In this document: piece by piece, positions 56,106 through 64,000 of the stretch | Numbering within the stretch: position 1 is the first letter of the stretch | How the letters are laid out: every line of letters starts with the position of its first letter | Origin: SMYC01 sp963578475 | Lineage (GTDB): Bacteria > Acidobacteriota > Vicinamibacteria > Marinacidobacterales > SMYC01 | Reading direction: 5' to 3' | DNA length: 64,000 nt | Assembly (NCBI GenBank): GCA_963578475.1 | Contig: CAUZCL010000003.1 | Coordinates: 62,001-126,000, forward strand | Made by a program: the position numbers and the translations under genes | The notes under the pieces: generated by a model | Told to the model about the DNA's origin: nothing | Database searches by the model: none | What the model saw: only the letters and a program-made list of their open reading frames with translations

Positions 56106-56480
56106 CTATTCGCTTACCTTGAAACTATCGTCGTCCTGGGGCGCGTCACCTTGAAGCTCTATTTACTTCGCTATCACCTCATCCGTCACATTGCCCGTCG
56201 TCGCCACAAAGTAACCACGGGCCCAAAGGTGCCGACCCCAGAACTCCTTGCGGATCGATCGAAAGTCGCGCATCAAACGATGTGACGACTTGCCCTTGAT
56301 TAACTGCATCACACGACTCGGCGACAGACTCGGTGGTACGCTCAACAACAGGTGCACGTGCTCTGGCCGTACAGGACCCTTCACTATTTCTATCTGGTTT
56401 CGAGCACAGATCTCTCGGATAAGACCCCTCAGCCCAACCGCTACATCTCCTCTCAAGGCCAGCTTGCGGTACTTCGGGAT
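56106..56480 (-). pseudogene. IS200/IS605-family TnpA (Y1 transposase), N-truncated with in-frame TAA
   Basis: The minus strand begins inside the family with IIPKYRKLALRGDVAVGLRG and continues with VKGPVRPEHVHLLLSVPPSL (HUH histidines HVH), QLIKGKSSHRLMRDF and RHLWARGYFVATTGNVTDEV with the catalytic Tyr in GYFVATTG. The family end IAKYIELQGD reads IAK-TAA-IELQGDAPQDDDSFKVSE with the stop at 56163-56165 and the natural TAG at 56106. The first about 25 residues (TDxxHxxxxxxKYR) are missing, cut off where the Rpn-like gene ends. A dead insertion sequence. Confidence 0.7.
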
Positions 56481-56497
56481 GATCCGGAGAATGGGAG

Positions 56498-57472
56498 CTA
56501 CAGCCCCATCTCCTCCAACGACGCGACCACGACGACGCGCTCGAGAAGAGCGTCAAGCTCGTCAACGGATTCGATCGTCCGTAGGCGGCTCGTTGTCCGA
56601 TCGGGGAGAGCGCCGAACTTCGCCGTCAAACAACGCAACAGCGCCTGGCGCTTTCCTTCGAGCAGACCGCCCTCGCGGCCCTGCTCGCGCCCTTGCTCAC
56701 GTCCTTGTTGTAGTCCTTGTTGTAGTCCTTTCTCGATTCCCCGCTCCTCGCCTTTTTTGAGAAGCTTGTCGGCCCAGGTCAACTCTACGTCTTGCACGTC
56801 GCGGAACTCCTTTCTCGAAACGAGCTGTCGGTAGCGAGTCATCTGTTGTGCGGTGAATCCGAAATACGTCTGAATGAGATCTATCAAAATGAACTCACGC
56901 TCCTCATCGAGCTCACCTTGAACGACCCGTCTCATCAGAGAAGCCCGCAACCGTTAGACGTCACCGATCGTCGACCGGTCCATCAATGCCGCGAGCCCCG
57001 CGCCCGCTGGACCACCTCTTCCACCATACTCCTCCACGCCCAGCCGCGCCAAATGGACACTCTCGTATCGAAATTGGTTCACGTTGCGACCGAGAAGCGT
57101 CCTCACATATTCTTGCGTACCCAGCCCTTTCTTGCCGCCACGGAGGAACAGAGCGAACGGAAGGACTGGAAGCTTGTAGCGAGAACACAGCAAGGTATAG
57201 TACTCGTGCATGCGTGCCCCGAAGTCTGGGTGGGGTCGCAATTGGACTGCGACGTGTATCAGAACGAGCGCCGGGTCGCCGTTACGAGTTTCGTGCTTGG
57301 CAACGACGTCGGCTTCGCGGGGCATTCCCTCGGGTCGGTCCGTAAAAACTCCGGGGTCGAGAAACTCCAGGCTTCGGAAATCGAGCTGCTTCTCGACATC
57401 GGAAAAAAACAGTCTCAGGAAGTCCCGCAGGAACGCGTGCAGGAACTCCTTAAAGCGTTGGTCGTATCCCAT
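56498..57472 (-). pseudogene. Rpn/DUF4351-type nuclease-like protein, split by an in-frame TAA
   Basis: ATG 57472 starts MGYDQRFKEFLHAFLRDFLR, LEFLDPGVFTDRPEGMPREA and VVAKHETRNGDPALVLIHVA VQ. This is the PD-(D/E)XK fold of Rpn-type recombination-promoting nucleases, normally READ...LIHVEVQ. The catalytic Glu is replaced by Ala (HVAVQ). TAA 56954-56956 interrupts GDV-stop-RLRASLMRRVVQGELDEERE in the same frame. The second half has a Gly-Gln/Arg repeat (GLQQGLQQGREQGREQGREG) and the C-terminal DUF4351 helix LLRCLTAKFGALPDRTTSRL. Restored length is about 324 residues, usual for the family. It is probably dead by both criteria. The 240 bases upstream, to 57712, hold nothing I recognise. Confidence 0.7.
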
Positions 57473-57712
57473 CTTGCCTCCTCATCAATAGATATAGACG
57501 AGAAAACGTCGTGGAAACCTCCCTGGAGATTCAAATTTCAGTTGGGGACGAGAGGTTTCAGCTCTTCGTCGAAGTTTTGTACGAGCCTAGGAGGTTGGGC
57601 GCTCCGACTTGCTCTCGTCAACCATGACGATCGTGCACCACCGACTCGACTCTTCGGTTCACGTTCTCTTCGCTCTAGCTGGCTTCGTGATGACGTGAGT
57701 TAGCGAGGGACG

Positions 57713-58918
57713 TCACCCACCCGCTCGTTGGCTCGCGACGTCACCCTCGACACGGGCGCGATCATCACGCACGCGTGTCGTCAAAAGAGCGACGACGAAC
57801 ACCACGATGCCTGCGACGTAGAACGGGACGCCGGGGCCTAAGCGCACGTAGGCTGCGCCCGCCCAGATGGGGCCGAGGATGCGGGCGACGGCTCCGAATG
57901 CTTGCTGGACGCCCATCATTTGCCCGAGCTGTTTCGGATCGCAGCGCTGGCTCAATAGTGCGTTCGTCGCGGGGAACAAGAGCGCGGTGCCGATGGGCAC
58001 CAGAGTCATTAAGATCATGAGCAAGGCGATGTGGGTCGGCAAAGGAAAAGCGAAAAGCCCCAGAGCCAAGAGCACGGCACCGGCGTTCATCAGCTTGACC
58101 TCGCCGAAGCGCGTCACGAGTCGGCCAAGAACGCCGGCTCTTATGGCGACCGACACGGCTCCCATCAACAAAAAGGGATAGCCGATGGTCGCCTCGTTCA
58201 ACGAGAAACGATCCATCAAGTAGATCGACAAGACCGCCGTCATCGAGCTGAAACCGGTCATGGTCACCGCGTAAATCAAGATGAGTTGGGAGACGTCTCG
58301 CGTGGGGTGTCGTACCGTTTCCCAAATCATGTTTCCGATCGAGCGGCGCTCTTGGTGCGCCACGGCTTGATGCGTCCTCGATTCAGGAAGTAACCACCAG
58401 ACGAACACCAAGTTCAGAAGACATAAGCTCGCGGCGAGGAGACCCGGCGCTTGCGCTCCGAAGTGCCAAGCCGCCGAGCCAATGACAGGCCCGATCATCA
58501 CGCCGGTATTCGTCGCCGCCGAAAGCCATCCCAGGGCTTTCGTGCGGTCGCGGGGCTCTACGGAATCACCGATATAGGCTTGCATCACGCCGGTCGTTCC
58601 TCCCGCGGCGCCTTGGACGATCCGCGAGAGGAAGAGCATCCCGATAGAATCCGCAAAGGCGAAGATGGTAAACGCAGTTACGGAGCCGGCGAGGCTTACC
58701 ATGAGCGCTGGGCGCCGCCCGAAGCGGTCCGACAATAGGCCCCAGAGAGGGGACGCCGCGAACTGGGCCACCGAAAACGACGCGACCATTAGTCCAATGG
58801 TAAAAGCGTCCGCGTCGAGCCGCACGGCGTAGATCGGAAGTAGCGGGAACACCATCGCGTAGCCGAGCATGTCGACGAACGCGTTGAGAAGGAGTACCCA
58901 GAGTTTATTGAGGCTCAG
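57713..58918 (-). CDS. MFS drug/metabolite efflux transporter (TetA/Bmr-like)
   Basis: A 401-residue, 12-helix transporter. Motif A in the 2-3 loop is GLLSDRFGRRPALMVSLAGS, motif C-like sequence is GMLFLSRIVQGAAGGTTGVM and GWLSAATNTGVMIGPVIGSA (antiporter GP motif), followed by a second half with LMGAVSVAIRAGVLGRLVTR. It probably exports a drug or metabolite with proton exchange. The best start is CTG 58918, whose last two bases lie in the TGA of the transglutaminase gene (CTGA); the homologous N-terminus LSLNKLWVLLLNAFVDMLGY begins there. No ATG is available, so either CTG is used or an ATGA overlap has mutated. Confidence 0.82.
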   Translation of the reverse strand: MSLNKLWVLLLNAFVDMLGYAMVFPLLPIYAVRLDADAFTIGLMVASFSVAQFAASPLWGLLSDRFGRRPALMVSLAGSVTAFTIFAFADSIGMLFLSRIVQGAAGGTTGVMQAYIGDSVEPRDRTKALGWLSAATNTGVMIGPVIGSAAWHFGAQAPGLLAASLCLLNLVFVWWLLPESRTHQAVAHQERRSIGNMIWETVRHPTRDVSQLILIYAVTMTGFSSMTAVLSIYLMDRFSLNEATIGYPFLLMGAVSVAIRAGVLGRLVTRFGEVKLMNAGAVLLALGLFAFPLPTHIALLMILMTLVPIGTALLFPATNALLSQRCDPKQLGQMMGVQQAFGAVARILGPIWAGAAYVRLGPGVPFYVAGIVVFVVALLTTRVRDDRARVEGDVASQRAGG

Positions 58919-60951
58919 GCGAGCCTCCTTGCATCGCCAAGCGCGGCGAGGCGAATGGCCGCGCAGAGCCACTCCACGTGCACCTGGTCCTCCCGGCTAA
59001 GGACTTCACCGCTGAAGCGAACCCGGTAGTAGAGAAGCGTCACTTCCGTGATGCCCGGCAAGCTCGCTTCGAGCTGTCGGGCGAACTCGAACGCCGTTTC
59101 GCCGAGCGGCTTCTCGATGCCGAGTTGCGCGAGTAGCCCGAGGAGCTTGGCGTAGAACCGGACCGTCGGCTCACCGCTAACCAATTTCCTGCGCCATGGC
59201 CAAAACGGGAAGCGGAAACGAAGCCCTCGGGCGAGAGAGGTGCGGCTAAGTAGCCGGACGCTGAGAAGGAACAAAAGAGCTCCGCCGATAGCTGTCTTGT
59301 AACGAGTGACCAAGGGGACGGCTCGAGCCGCCGCGACGCGCAACGCGTCGCCTACACTCATGATGTTTCCGAGCACACCTCGCTGCCGCTCGACGTCGAA
59401 TGCCACCACGTACATGTCCCACAGCATACGCAGCGAATCGATGCCTTGCGAAAGCATGCTGACATCCTGGAATGCCGCGACGCCGCTCGAGGCGGGTGTC
59501 GGGTCGAAAGCCACCCAGCCGCGCTGCTCGTCGAAAACTTCGACCCACGCATGGGCGTTCGTTTTGCGCACGACTTCGAACTCTCCGACGTCGTTGATCT
59601 CGCCACGTGTGAAACCTGTCACGAGACGCGACGGGATGTCTCGGGACCGCATCATCATCACCATCGCGGTCGCGAAATATTCGCAATGTCCCGCGCGAGC
59701 TTCGAACAGGAAGTCTTCCAAAGGGTCGGGATGTATGCGAGGGGGCGGGCTCAGCGTGTAGCCATACGATGTCTGCAGATGCCTCTCGGCGAGACGGGCC
59801 GCCTCGAGTCCATCCTCGCCCGCCGTCACGTCCGCCGCCAAACCATGAAAACGCGGGGAGAGATCCGGAAGCTGTGTATAGAGACGACGACGGCCTCCCG
59901 ACATACGCGCGACGCCGCCGACCGGAGACGTTGCGGACGGCGCAGTGTGGTCCCACATGACAGCGTAGCGCCGGCCCGCGCGCGCGGACCTTCCCGTTCG
60001 CAGCGTGAGATAGGGGTCGACGTAGACAAAACGCACCGCGGTCGCGAGCTCGGACGACGCGGGGGGCAAGAACAAGACATCGGTATCGAGGGGCTCGAGA
60101 AAGACCTCACTCGTGGTACGGGGGCCGTCAGACGGCCTATCTAGGAGAAACGTGCCGGGGCCACGCGGAAGGGTTGACACGCCCGAAAGGCTCTGCTGCC
60201 ACTCGGCGTTCTCGTAGCGGTCGTAGGCGGGCCCACGCCAGCGCGGCGAGCTCGCGCTGACATCGTCGGCTACGATTCGCATGACGACGCCGCGGTCGCG
60301 CCGTATCTCCTCGAAGTCTCCCAAACGCACGCGCTCGGAAAACCCTGTGACCGTGATCCCAGTGAGCCCTCCGAGACGGAACCCACCGAAGGCAGCGCGC
60401 GGAAGTGTCACGAAAACGATGGCAGCGACCGTGAGCAGCGGAATAGTAAGAACCATCGCCGTGCGCATAGCTCGCGGCCACATGACATCGTCCACGGGCG
60501 CCGGCCGGCTCTGCTCCAGGGTCAACACGAGCGCCCCTACGACGACGAACAACGTTAGAGAAATAACGAACATCGCGTCGACGGTCATGGACGCAGCGGC
60601 GAGCATCTCGAAAACACAGATCAAATGCAGCCGGGAGCGTTCTCCGGGACTTTCCTGATGGAGCAGCGTGTGAAGCTTGAGGTAAAACGTCAAGTGCACC
60701 GTCGCGAAAATAAGGCGCCCCGAAAGAAAGATCCAATCGACAGGAAAAAACAACAGATAGGCGATCGCCAGTATCGCTGACAAGCGCCGGACTCTGGGAA
60801 GCCATGGCGCAGATGGCTCCGCGAGACCGAATACGGGTATCAGCGTCAGAACCGCGAGCGCGACCCACCACGGTATATCTCCCGTGAGCACAACCGCCAT
60901 CGTCGTGATGATGCACCACACCACGCGAATGAACGCTCGTGGATTACGCAT
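58915..60951 (-). CDS. TgpA-type membrane transglutaminase-like protein (DUF3488/DUF4129)
   Basis: A 678-residue membrane protein. The first 190 residues have six membrane segments (for example CIITTMAVVLTGDIPWWVAL, AMVLTIPLLTVAAIVFVTLP). A periplasmic transglutaminase-core domain follows with Cys423 in ARAGHCEYFATAM, His467 in NAHAWVEVFD and Asp483 in WVAFDPTP, the Cys-His-Asp triad. Another helix (AIGGALLFLLSVRLL) precedes the DUF4129-like C-terminus. ATG 60951 overlaps the DUF58 gene end. The MoxR-DUF58-TgpA order is a classic operon whose substrate is unclear. Intact. Confidence 0.88.
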   Translation of the reverse strand: MRNPRAFIRVVWCIITTMAVVLTGDIPWWVALAVLTLIPVFGLAEPSAPWLPRVRRLSAILAIAYLLFFPVDWIFLSGRLIFATVHLTFYLKLHTLLHQESPGERSRLHLICVFEMLAAASMTVDAMFVISLTLFVVVGALVLTLEQSRPAPVDDVMWPRAMRTAMVLTIPLLTVAAIVFVTLPRAAFGGFRLGGLTGITVTGFSERVRLGDFEEIRRDRGVVMRIVADDVSASSPRWRGPAYDRYENAEWQQSLSGVSTLPRGPGTFLLDRPSDGPRTTSEVFLEPLDTDVLFLPPASSELATAVRFVYVDPYLTLRTGRSARAGRRYAVMWDHTAPSATSPVGGVARMSGGRRRLYTQLPDLSPRFHGLAADVTAGEDGLEAARLAERHLQTSYGYTLSPPPRIHPDPLEDFLFEARAGHCEYFATAMVMMMRSRDIPSRLVTGFTRGEINDVGEFEVVRKTNAHAWVEVFDEQRGWVAFDPTPASSGVAAFQDVSMLSQGIDSLRMLWDMYVVAFDVERQRGVLGNIMSVGDALRVAAARAVPLVTRYKTAIGGALLFLLSVRLLSRTSLARGLRFRFPFWPWRRKLVSGEPTVRFYAKLLGLLAQLGIEKPLGETAFEFARQLEASLPGITEVTLLYYRVRFSGEVLSREDQVHVEWLCAAIRLAALGDARRLA

Positions 60952-61966
60952 GAGCGAAAAGTGTCCGGGGCTCGAGGACGCGAACATCGTCTCGTCGAGG
61001 CGCCGTTTCCTCGAAAGAGACGAGGATGACGGCGTCGCCCCGCCCAACGGCTGTCCTCAAACGGGACAGGAACTCGGGTGCGAGCTCATCGCACGCGGCG
61101 ACCTTCGCCAAGTAGGTCAGAATCGATCGTTCCTGTTCGCGCACGTTTCCAGGCGAAAGCTCGAGGTCATCGGCGATAAAACGAAACCGCGCACCTGAAC
61201 GTACGAGTTGGCACACGAGCGATGCTGCGGCGCTCACGAGAATCTCGAACTCGGCGGGATCGCGCGTTTCGGAAATCCGAGGGACGAAACCGACCGTCAA
61301 TCGCTCTTCCTCGGCCTCTCCGAGCTCTCGGACCATGAGCGCGCCCAGCTTAGCGGACGTCTTCCAGTGAACGTGGTGCACGTGATCAGCGGGCACGTAT
61401 TCGCGCAGGCGAAAGAGATCGTCTCCCTGACCTCGCCTCTGAGCCGCGCTGCCGCCACCCCCGCGATGGCCAATAAACAGAGTGCTGTCGATGGCGCGGA
61501 TACGCGGGTAAACAATGTGCTCACGCGGCACCGGCAGCTTTCGTGTGAAGCCGAAAAACCCGAACGGAAAGCGCGTAGTAACCGAGACAGGCTCGCCGTT
61601 ATAGACGCCGCGGCGCGGGTAGAGTCGCTCGACGCGGCAGGACGCGCTGTTGTCGCGCATGAGGAAAGGCACCGTCGCCGCACCGCCTTCGACCCCGAGC
61701 CCACAAGCGTCGAACATGCCTCCGCTATTTGTGAGCTCGACGGTCTCGTAAGATATAAGTCCCGCATAAGCGTCAGCGAGCTCCGCGCGCGCCACGCTGA
61801 GCCGCCTTAGAGACAACCATCCGGCAACGAAATCGACGAGCACGGTCGCGATCCCGAAGGACAACATCAAGTAGAGAACGTTGTTTTTGGTATTGAAGGC
61901 CGCGAAGCTGACGATGCCGAGCAGAAGGAGGAATCGAAGGCCTTCGCGCGTCAGCGAGAGCCTCAT
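60944..61966 (-). CDS. DUF58 family protein
   Basis: A 340-residue protein with two N-terminal membrane helices (EGLRFLLLLGIVSFAAFN, NVLYLMLSFGIATVLVDFVA) and the DUF58 core RGQGDDLFRLREYVPADHVH HVHW near residue 190, followed by MVRELGEAEEERLTVGF. The fold resembles von Willebrand A domains. It works with MoxR ATPases in an uncharacterised assembly or secretion process. ATG 61966 overlaps the MoxR TGA (TGATG); a TTG one codon earlier is possible. The stop lies inside the start region of the transglutaminase gene. Intact. Confidence 0.88.
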   Translation of the reverse strand: MRLSLTREGLRFLLLLGIVSFAAFNTKNNVLYLMLSFGIATVLVDFVAGWLSLRRLSVARAELADAYAGLISYETVELTNSGGMFDACGLGVEGGAATVPFLMRDNSASCRVERLYPRRGVYNGEPVSVTTRFPFGFFGFTRKLPVPREHIVYPRIRAIDSTLFIGHRGGGGSAAQRRGQGDDLFRLREYVPADHVHHVHWKTSAKLGALMVRELGEAEEERLTVGFVPRISETRDPAEFEILVSAAASLVCQLVRSGARFRFIADDLELSPGNVREQERSILTYLAKVAACDELAPEFLSRLRTAVGRGDAVILVSFEETAPRRDDVRVLEPRTLFAHA

Positions 61967-62940
61967 CAAAGCGGTACCGCAACGTCCCGCAGAACGTCGT
62001 CGATGATGCCCTCCGTATCCGAGGGACCGCGCGCGATCACGCGATGACCGAGAACAGAAGCGGCGACCGACTTGACGTCATCGGGAACGACGAAACGACG
62101 GTCCTCGAGAAGCGCCTGCGCCTGGCTGGCGCGCTGCAATAGTAAACTTCCGCGCGGACTTACGCCGAGCGCGAGCTTCTCCGAAGTACGAGTCGCGGTC
62201 GCCAAGCGCACGATGTAGTCCGCGATACCGGGAACGACGGCCACATGGCGCACCGCACGCTGGATGCGGACGACGTCGAGCGCCGAGAGCACGGGCTCGA
62301 CGGCATCGATGGGATGGTCCACCTTTTGCGTTTCCAGAAGCTGCCGCTCGGATTCCGGATCCGGATAGCCCATGCGGACGCGCATGAGAAAGCGGTCCAA
62401 TTGAGACTCCGGCAGCGGATAGGTGCCCTGATGCTCGACTGGATTCTGAGTCGCCAAGACGATGAAGGGTTGCGCGAGCGGATAGGAAGTCGAATCGATG
62501 CTAACCTGCGCCTCGTTCATCGCTTCGAGCATCGCGGACTGTGTCTTGGGCGATGCGCGATTGATCTCGTCCGCAAGAAGGACGTGCGAAAAGATAGGGC
62601 CCGGCTTGAACTCGAAGCTCGATGTCGCCGGCTGATAGATCGACACACCGAGAATGTCGGACGGAAGCAAATCGCTCGTGAATTGAAGGCGCCGAAACGA
62701 TACGTCGAGCGCGCGCGCGAGGGCTTGGGCCAGCATCGTCTTGCCGACGCCGGGAACATCTTCGATAAGAAGGTGCCCTTCGGCAAAGAGCGTCACGAGC
62801 GTGCGCCCGACGACCTCAGACTTGCCGCGGATGACGCTCTCGATCGAGCGTCGGAGATCGCCGATACGCTCGGTGGGAGCGGTCTCGAAGGCCTCGACGT
62901 CGTCTACGTCCAAACCAGCGGTAGGTGGGAGCTCTGCCAT
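61966..62940 (-). CDS. MoxR family AAA+ ATPase
   Basis: A 324-residue chaperone-like ATPase. Walker A is EDVPGVGKTMLAQALARAL, preceded by RGKSEVVGRTLVTLFAEGHL; Walker B is HVLLADEINRASPKTQSAML; sensor 1 is FIVLATQNPVEHQGTYPLPE, and SQLDRFLMRVRMGYP follows as in all MoxR proteins. The C-terminal lid has ALGVSPRGSLLLQRASQAQA. First gene of the overlapping MoxR-DUF58-TgpA-MFS operon. Intact. Confidence 0.93.
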   Translation of the reverse strand: MAELPPTAGLDVDDVEAFETAPTERIGDLRRSIESVIRGKSEVVGRTLVTLFAEGHLLIEDVPGVGKTMLAQALARALDVSFRRLQFTSDLLPSDILGVSIYQPATSSFEFKPGPIFSHVLLADEINRASPKTQSAMLEAMNEAQVSIDSTSYPLAQPFIVLATQNPVEHQGTYPLPESQLDRFLMRVRMGYPDPESERQLLETQKVDHPIDAVEPVLSALDVVRIQRAVRHVAVVPGIADYIVRLATATRTSEKLALGVSPRGSLLLQRASQAQALLEDRRFVVPDDVKSVAASVLGHRVIARGPSDTEGIIDDVLRDVAVPL

Positions 62941-63000
62941 CGACGTCGGGGCTGTTGACCGAAACCTCAGCTTTTGTTAGTTTTTGAAGACTTGCTTCAT

Positions 63001-63075
63001 GGGCGATTAACTCAGTGGGAGAGTGCTACCTTCACACGGTAGAAGTCGCAGGTTCAAATCCTGCATCGCCCACCA
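63001..63075 (+). tRNA. tRNA-Val (CAC)
   Basis: The cloverleaf is complete: acceptor GGGCGAT pairs with ATCGCCC, D-arm ACTC-AGTGGGA-GAGT, anticodon arm CTACC-TTCACAC-GGTAG with anticodon CAC, and T-arm GCAGG-TTCAAAT-CCTGC. The 3' ACCA is encoded. It reads GUG codons. It stands alone between two minus-strand genes and must have its own promoter in the 60 bases upstream, where AT-rich TTTTGTTAGTTTTTG is seen. Confidence 0.95.
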
Positions 63076-63158
63076 CTTCCTTTCGAAAGTAGCACGCTGG
63101 CGGAGCGCGGTCAAAACCTAGAAAAACAAGCGCTTAGAGGTGCCTACTGGCGGACAGG

Positions 63159-64000
63159 CTAGAGCGCAGAGAAGTCGGTCAGGTCCTTGAAAGCCTGATA
63201 GCGCTCGTCAACTTCGTCGCGCGATAGCTGCTCGAGCCGTCGCGTGCCGAGCGCCTCGACACAAAACGAGCCAAGAACGCTCCCGAGAACGATCGCTTGG
63301 CGGACTTCTTTGTCGCCGGGCTCCTTGTGCGTAGCCAGATAACCCATGAACCCGCCAGCAAAGCTATCACCAGCTCCCGTGGGGTCGATGACCGTATCCA
63401 AGGGGAAGGACACCGTCGCAAAGCGCTCGCCTTCGCGGAAACACAAAACGCCATACTCCCCGCGCTTGATCACCAGGGTCTTGGGTCCCATTTCACGAAT
63501 TTTGGCGGCGGCCTCGACCAGATTGTGGACGCCGGAGAGCTGCCGGGCCTCCTCGTCGTTGATGACGAGCACGTCGATCCCCTCGAGCATGGCCGAGAGC
63601 TCGTCGGGCGTACGCTCGATCCAGTAGTTCATCGTATCGGCGCCAATCAAGCCAGGATTCTGGACTTGTTTCATCACGTCGACTTGGAGGCTCGGATGGA
63701 TGTTCGCGAGGAAAACCAGATCGGAGCTCTTGTAATGCTCGGGAAGCACCGGCTGAAAGCTCTCGAAGACCCCGAGCTCTGTGAAGAGCGTCGTCCGCTC
63801 GGTTAGATCGGCACTGTACTCCCCACCCCAGCGAAACGTCTTCCCTGCCGCTTTCTCGAGCCCGGCGAGATCGACCGACCGCCCTTCGAATACCTTACGG
63901 TGCTCTTCGCCAAAATCATCCCCAACCACGGCGACGATGTTCACATCGGTGAAGTGAGCGGCGGATAACGCAAAATAGGTAGCCGCCCCGCCCACGACAT
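63159..64000 (-). CDS. PfkB-family sugar/nucleoside kinase (5' end outside window)
   Basis: At least 280 residues of a ribokinase-fold kinase are visible, running off the window edge. The N-terminal signature GGAATYFALSAAHFTDVNIV and the C-terminal DPTGAGDSFAGGFMGYLATH, with the anion-hole GAGD and catalytic Asp, are intact. It lies in the subgroup with VINDEEARQLSGV and IKRGEYGVLCF. The substrate could be adenosine, ribose, fructose or another sugar. Because the pfkA gene at 11 kb is broken, a role as alternative phosphofructokinase is possible, but there is no sequence feature that shows it. The preceding codons suggest only a short N-terminus is missing. Confidence 0.85.
   Translation of the reverse strand, partial: VVGGAATYFALSAAHFTDVNIVAVVGDDFGEEHRKVFEGRSVDLAGLEKAAGKTFRWGGEYSADLTERTTLFTELGVFESFQPVLPEHYKSSDLVFLANIHPSLQVDVMKQVQNPGLIGADTMNYWIERTPDELSAMLEGIDVLVINDEEARQLSGVHNLVEAAAKIREMGPKTLVIKRGEYGVLCFREGERFATVSFPLDTVIDPTGAGDSFAGGFMGYLATHKEPGDKEVRQAIVLGSVLGSFCVEALGTRRLEQLSRDEVDERYQAFKDLTDFSAL

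Noticed and set aside
52751..57700. A CRISPR array or prophage in the 55-57 kb accessory region
   Set aside because: No spaced direct repeats and no phage structural genes; only IS200-type hairpins and the short coding repeats of the Rpn-like gene.

Overview
ORGANISM. The window is GC-rich and reads like a bacterial chromosome of Acidobacteriota type. This is inferred from the protein repertoire: two secreted S9 oligopeptidases, a VPS10/sortilin-type beta-propeller, Hanks-type kinases of the MIGQTL/MPLTSGTRLGPYEI kind, a secreted D-aminoacylase, and HNH endonucleases with an EYC zinc motif. No rRNA or other marker in the window fixes the phylum. There is one tRNA (Val-CAC), and no CRISPR array or prophage.

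MAIN IMPRESSION. Clean and broken genes are mixed in a non-random way. Large housekeeping genes are uninterrupted: gltX, clpA, clpS, aat, cbs, pyruvate kinase, a class A PBP, pgpA, the MoxR/DUF58/transglutaminase set, rhomboid-TPR, both S9 peptidases and the D-aminoacylase. Many accessory genes carry several lesions each. I count thirteen in-frame stops inside otherwise continuous reading frames (TAG, TAA and TGA all represented), about twenty frameshifts, three gene-gene junctions that look like deletions or rearrangements, two probably lost start codons, and changed catalytic residues. Every Hanks-type kinase locus (four) and the one FHA gene are damaged. The simplest reading is ongoing genome erosion. 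Uncorrected long-read errors are the main alternative for the homopolymer frameshifts.

LAYOUT. 1-7.7 kb: end of a gamma-glutamyltranspeptidase, broken FHA-DUF4388, a broken flavin amine oxidase coupled to an intact S9 peptidase, a broken phosphodiesterase/phosphatase, a HExxH protein, and a broken glycosyltransferase. 7.8-11.8 kb: two secreted proteins in tandem, a CxxCH/terpene-cyclase-fold protein, and a frameshifted phosphofructokinase. 11.85-16.3 kb: a tripartite tricarboxylate transporter operon (tctC - ThDP enzyme - tctB - tctA). 16.3-17.0 kb: three gene relics. 17.0-21.9 kb: S9 peptidase, rhomboid-TPR, DadA-like oxidase. 21.9-26.6 kb: broken Omp85, kinase and CASTOR-type channel around an intact pgpA. 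26.6-31.8 kb: CaCA exchanger, SRPBCC with its ArsR-type regulator and operator, a c-type cytochrome/monooxygenase-like protein with a triple heavy-metal-binding protein, and a cupin. 31.8-36.5 kb (minus strand): clpS-clpA-aat-TAXI receptor, an N-degron cluster. 36.6-43.9 kb (minus): gltX, VPS10, class II aldolase, RraA, then a collapsed peptide ABC transporter. 44-50.5 kb: two small genes, relics, cbs, D-aminoacylase, and kinase debris. 50.6-55.0 kb: GT2, pyruvate kinase, PBP. 55.0-57.5 kb: a possible structured RNA followed by dead mobile or nuclease genes (HNH, IS200-type tnpA, Rpn-like). 57.7-64 kb: MFS, transglutaminase, DUF58 and MoxR in one overlapping operon, tRNA-Val, and a PfkB kinase running off the end.

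HOW THE GENES WORK TOGETHER. The intact content suggests a heterotroph that degrades peptides outside the cytoplasm (S9 peptidases, GGT, D-aminoacylase), oxidises amino acids (DadA-like), imports organic acids (Tct, TAXI) and keeps core translation, cell wall and protein quality control. Import of oligopeptides by ABC transporter, kinase/FHA signalling and the CASTOR-type channel appear to be decaying.
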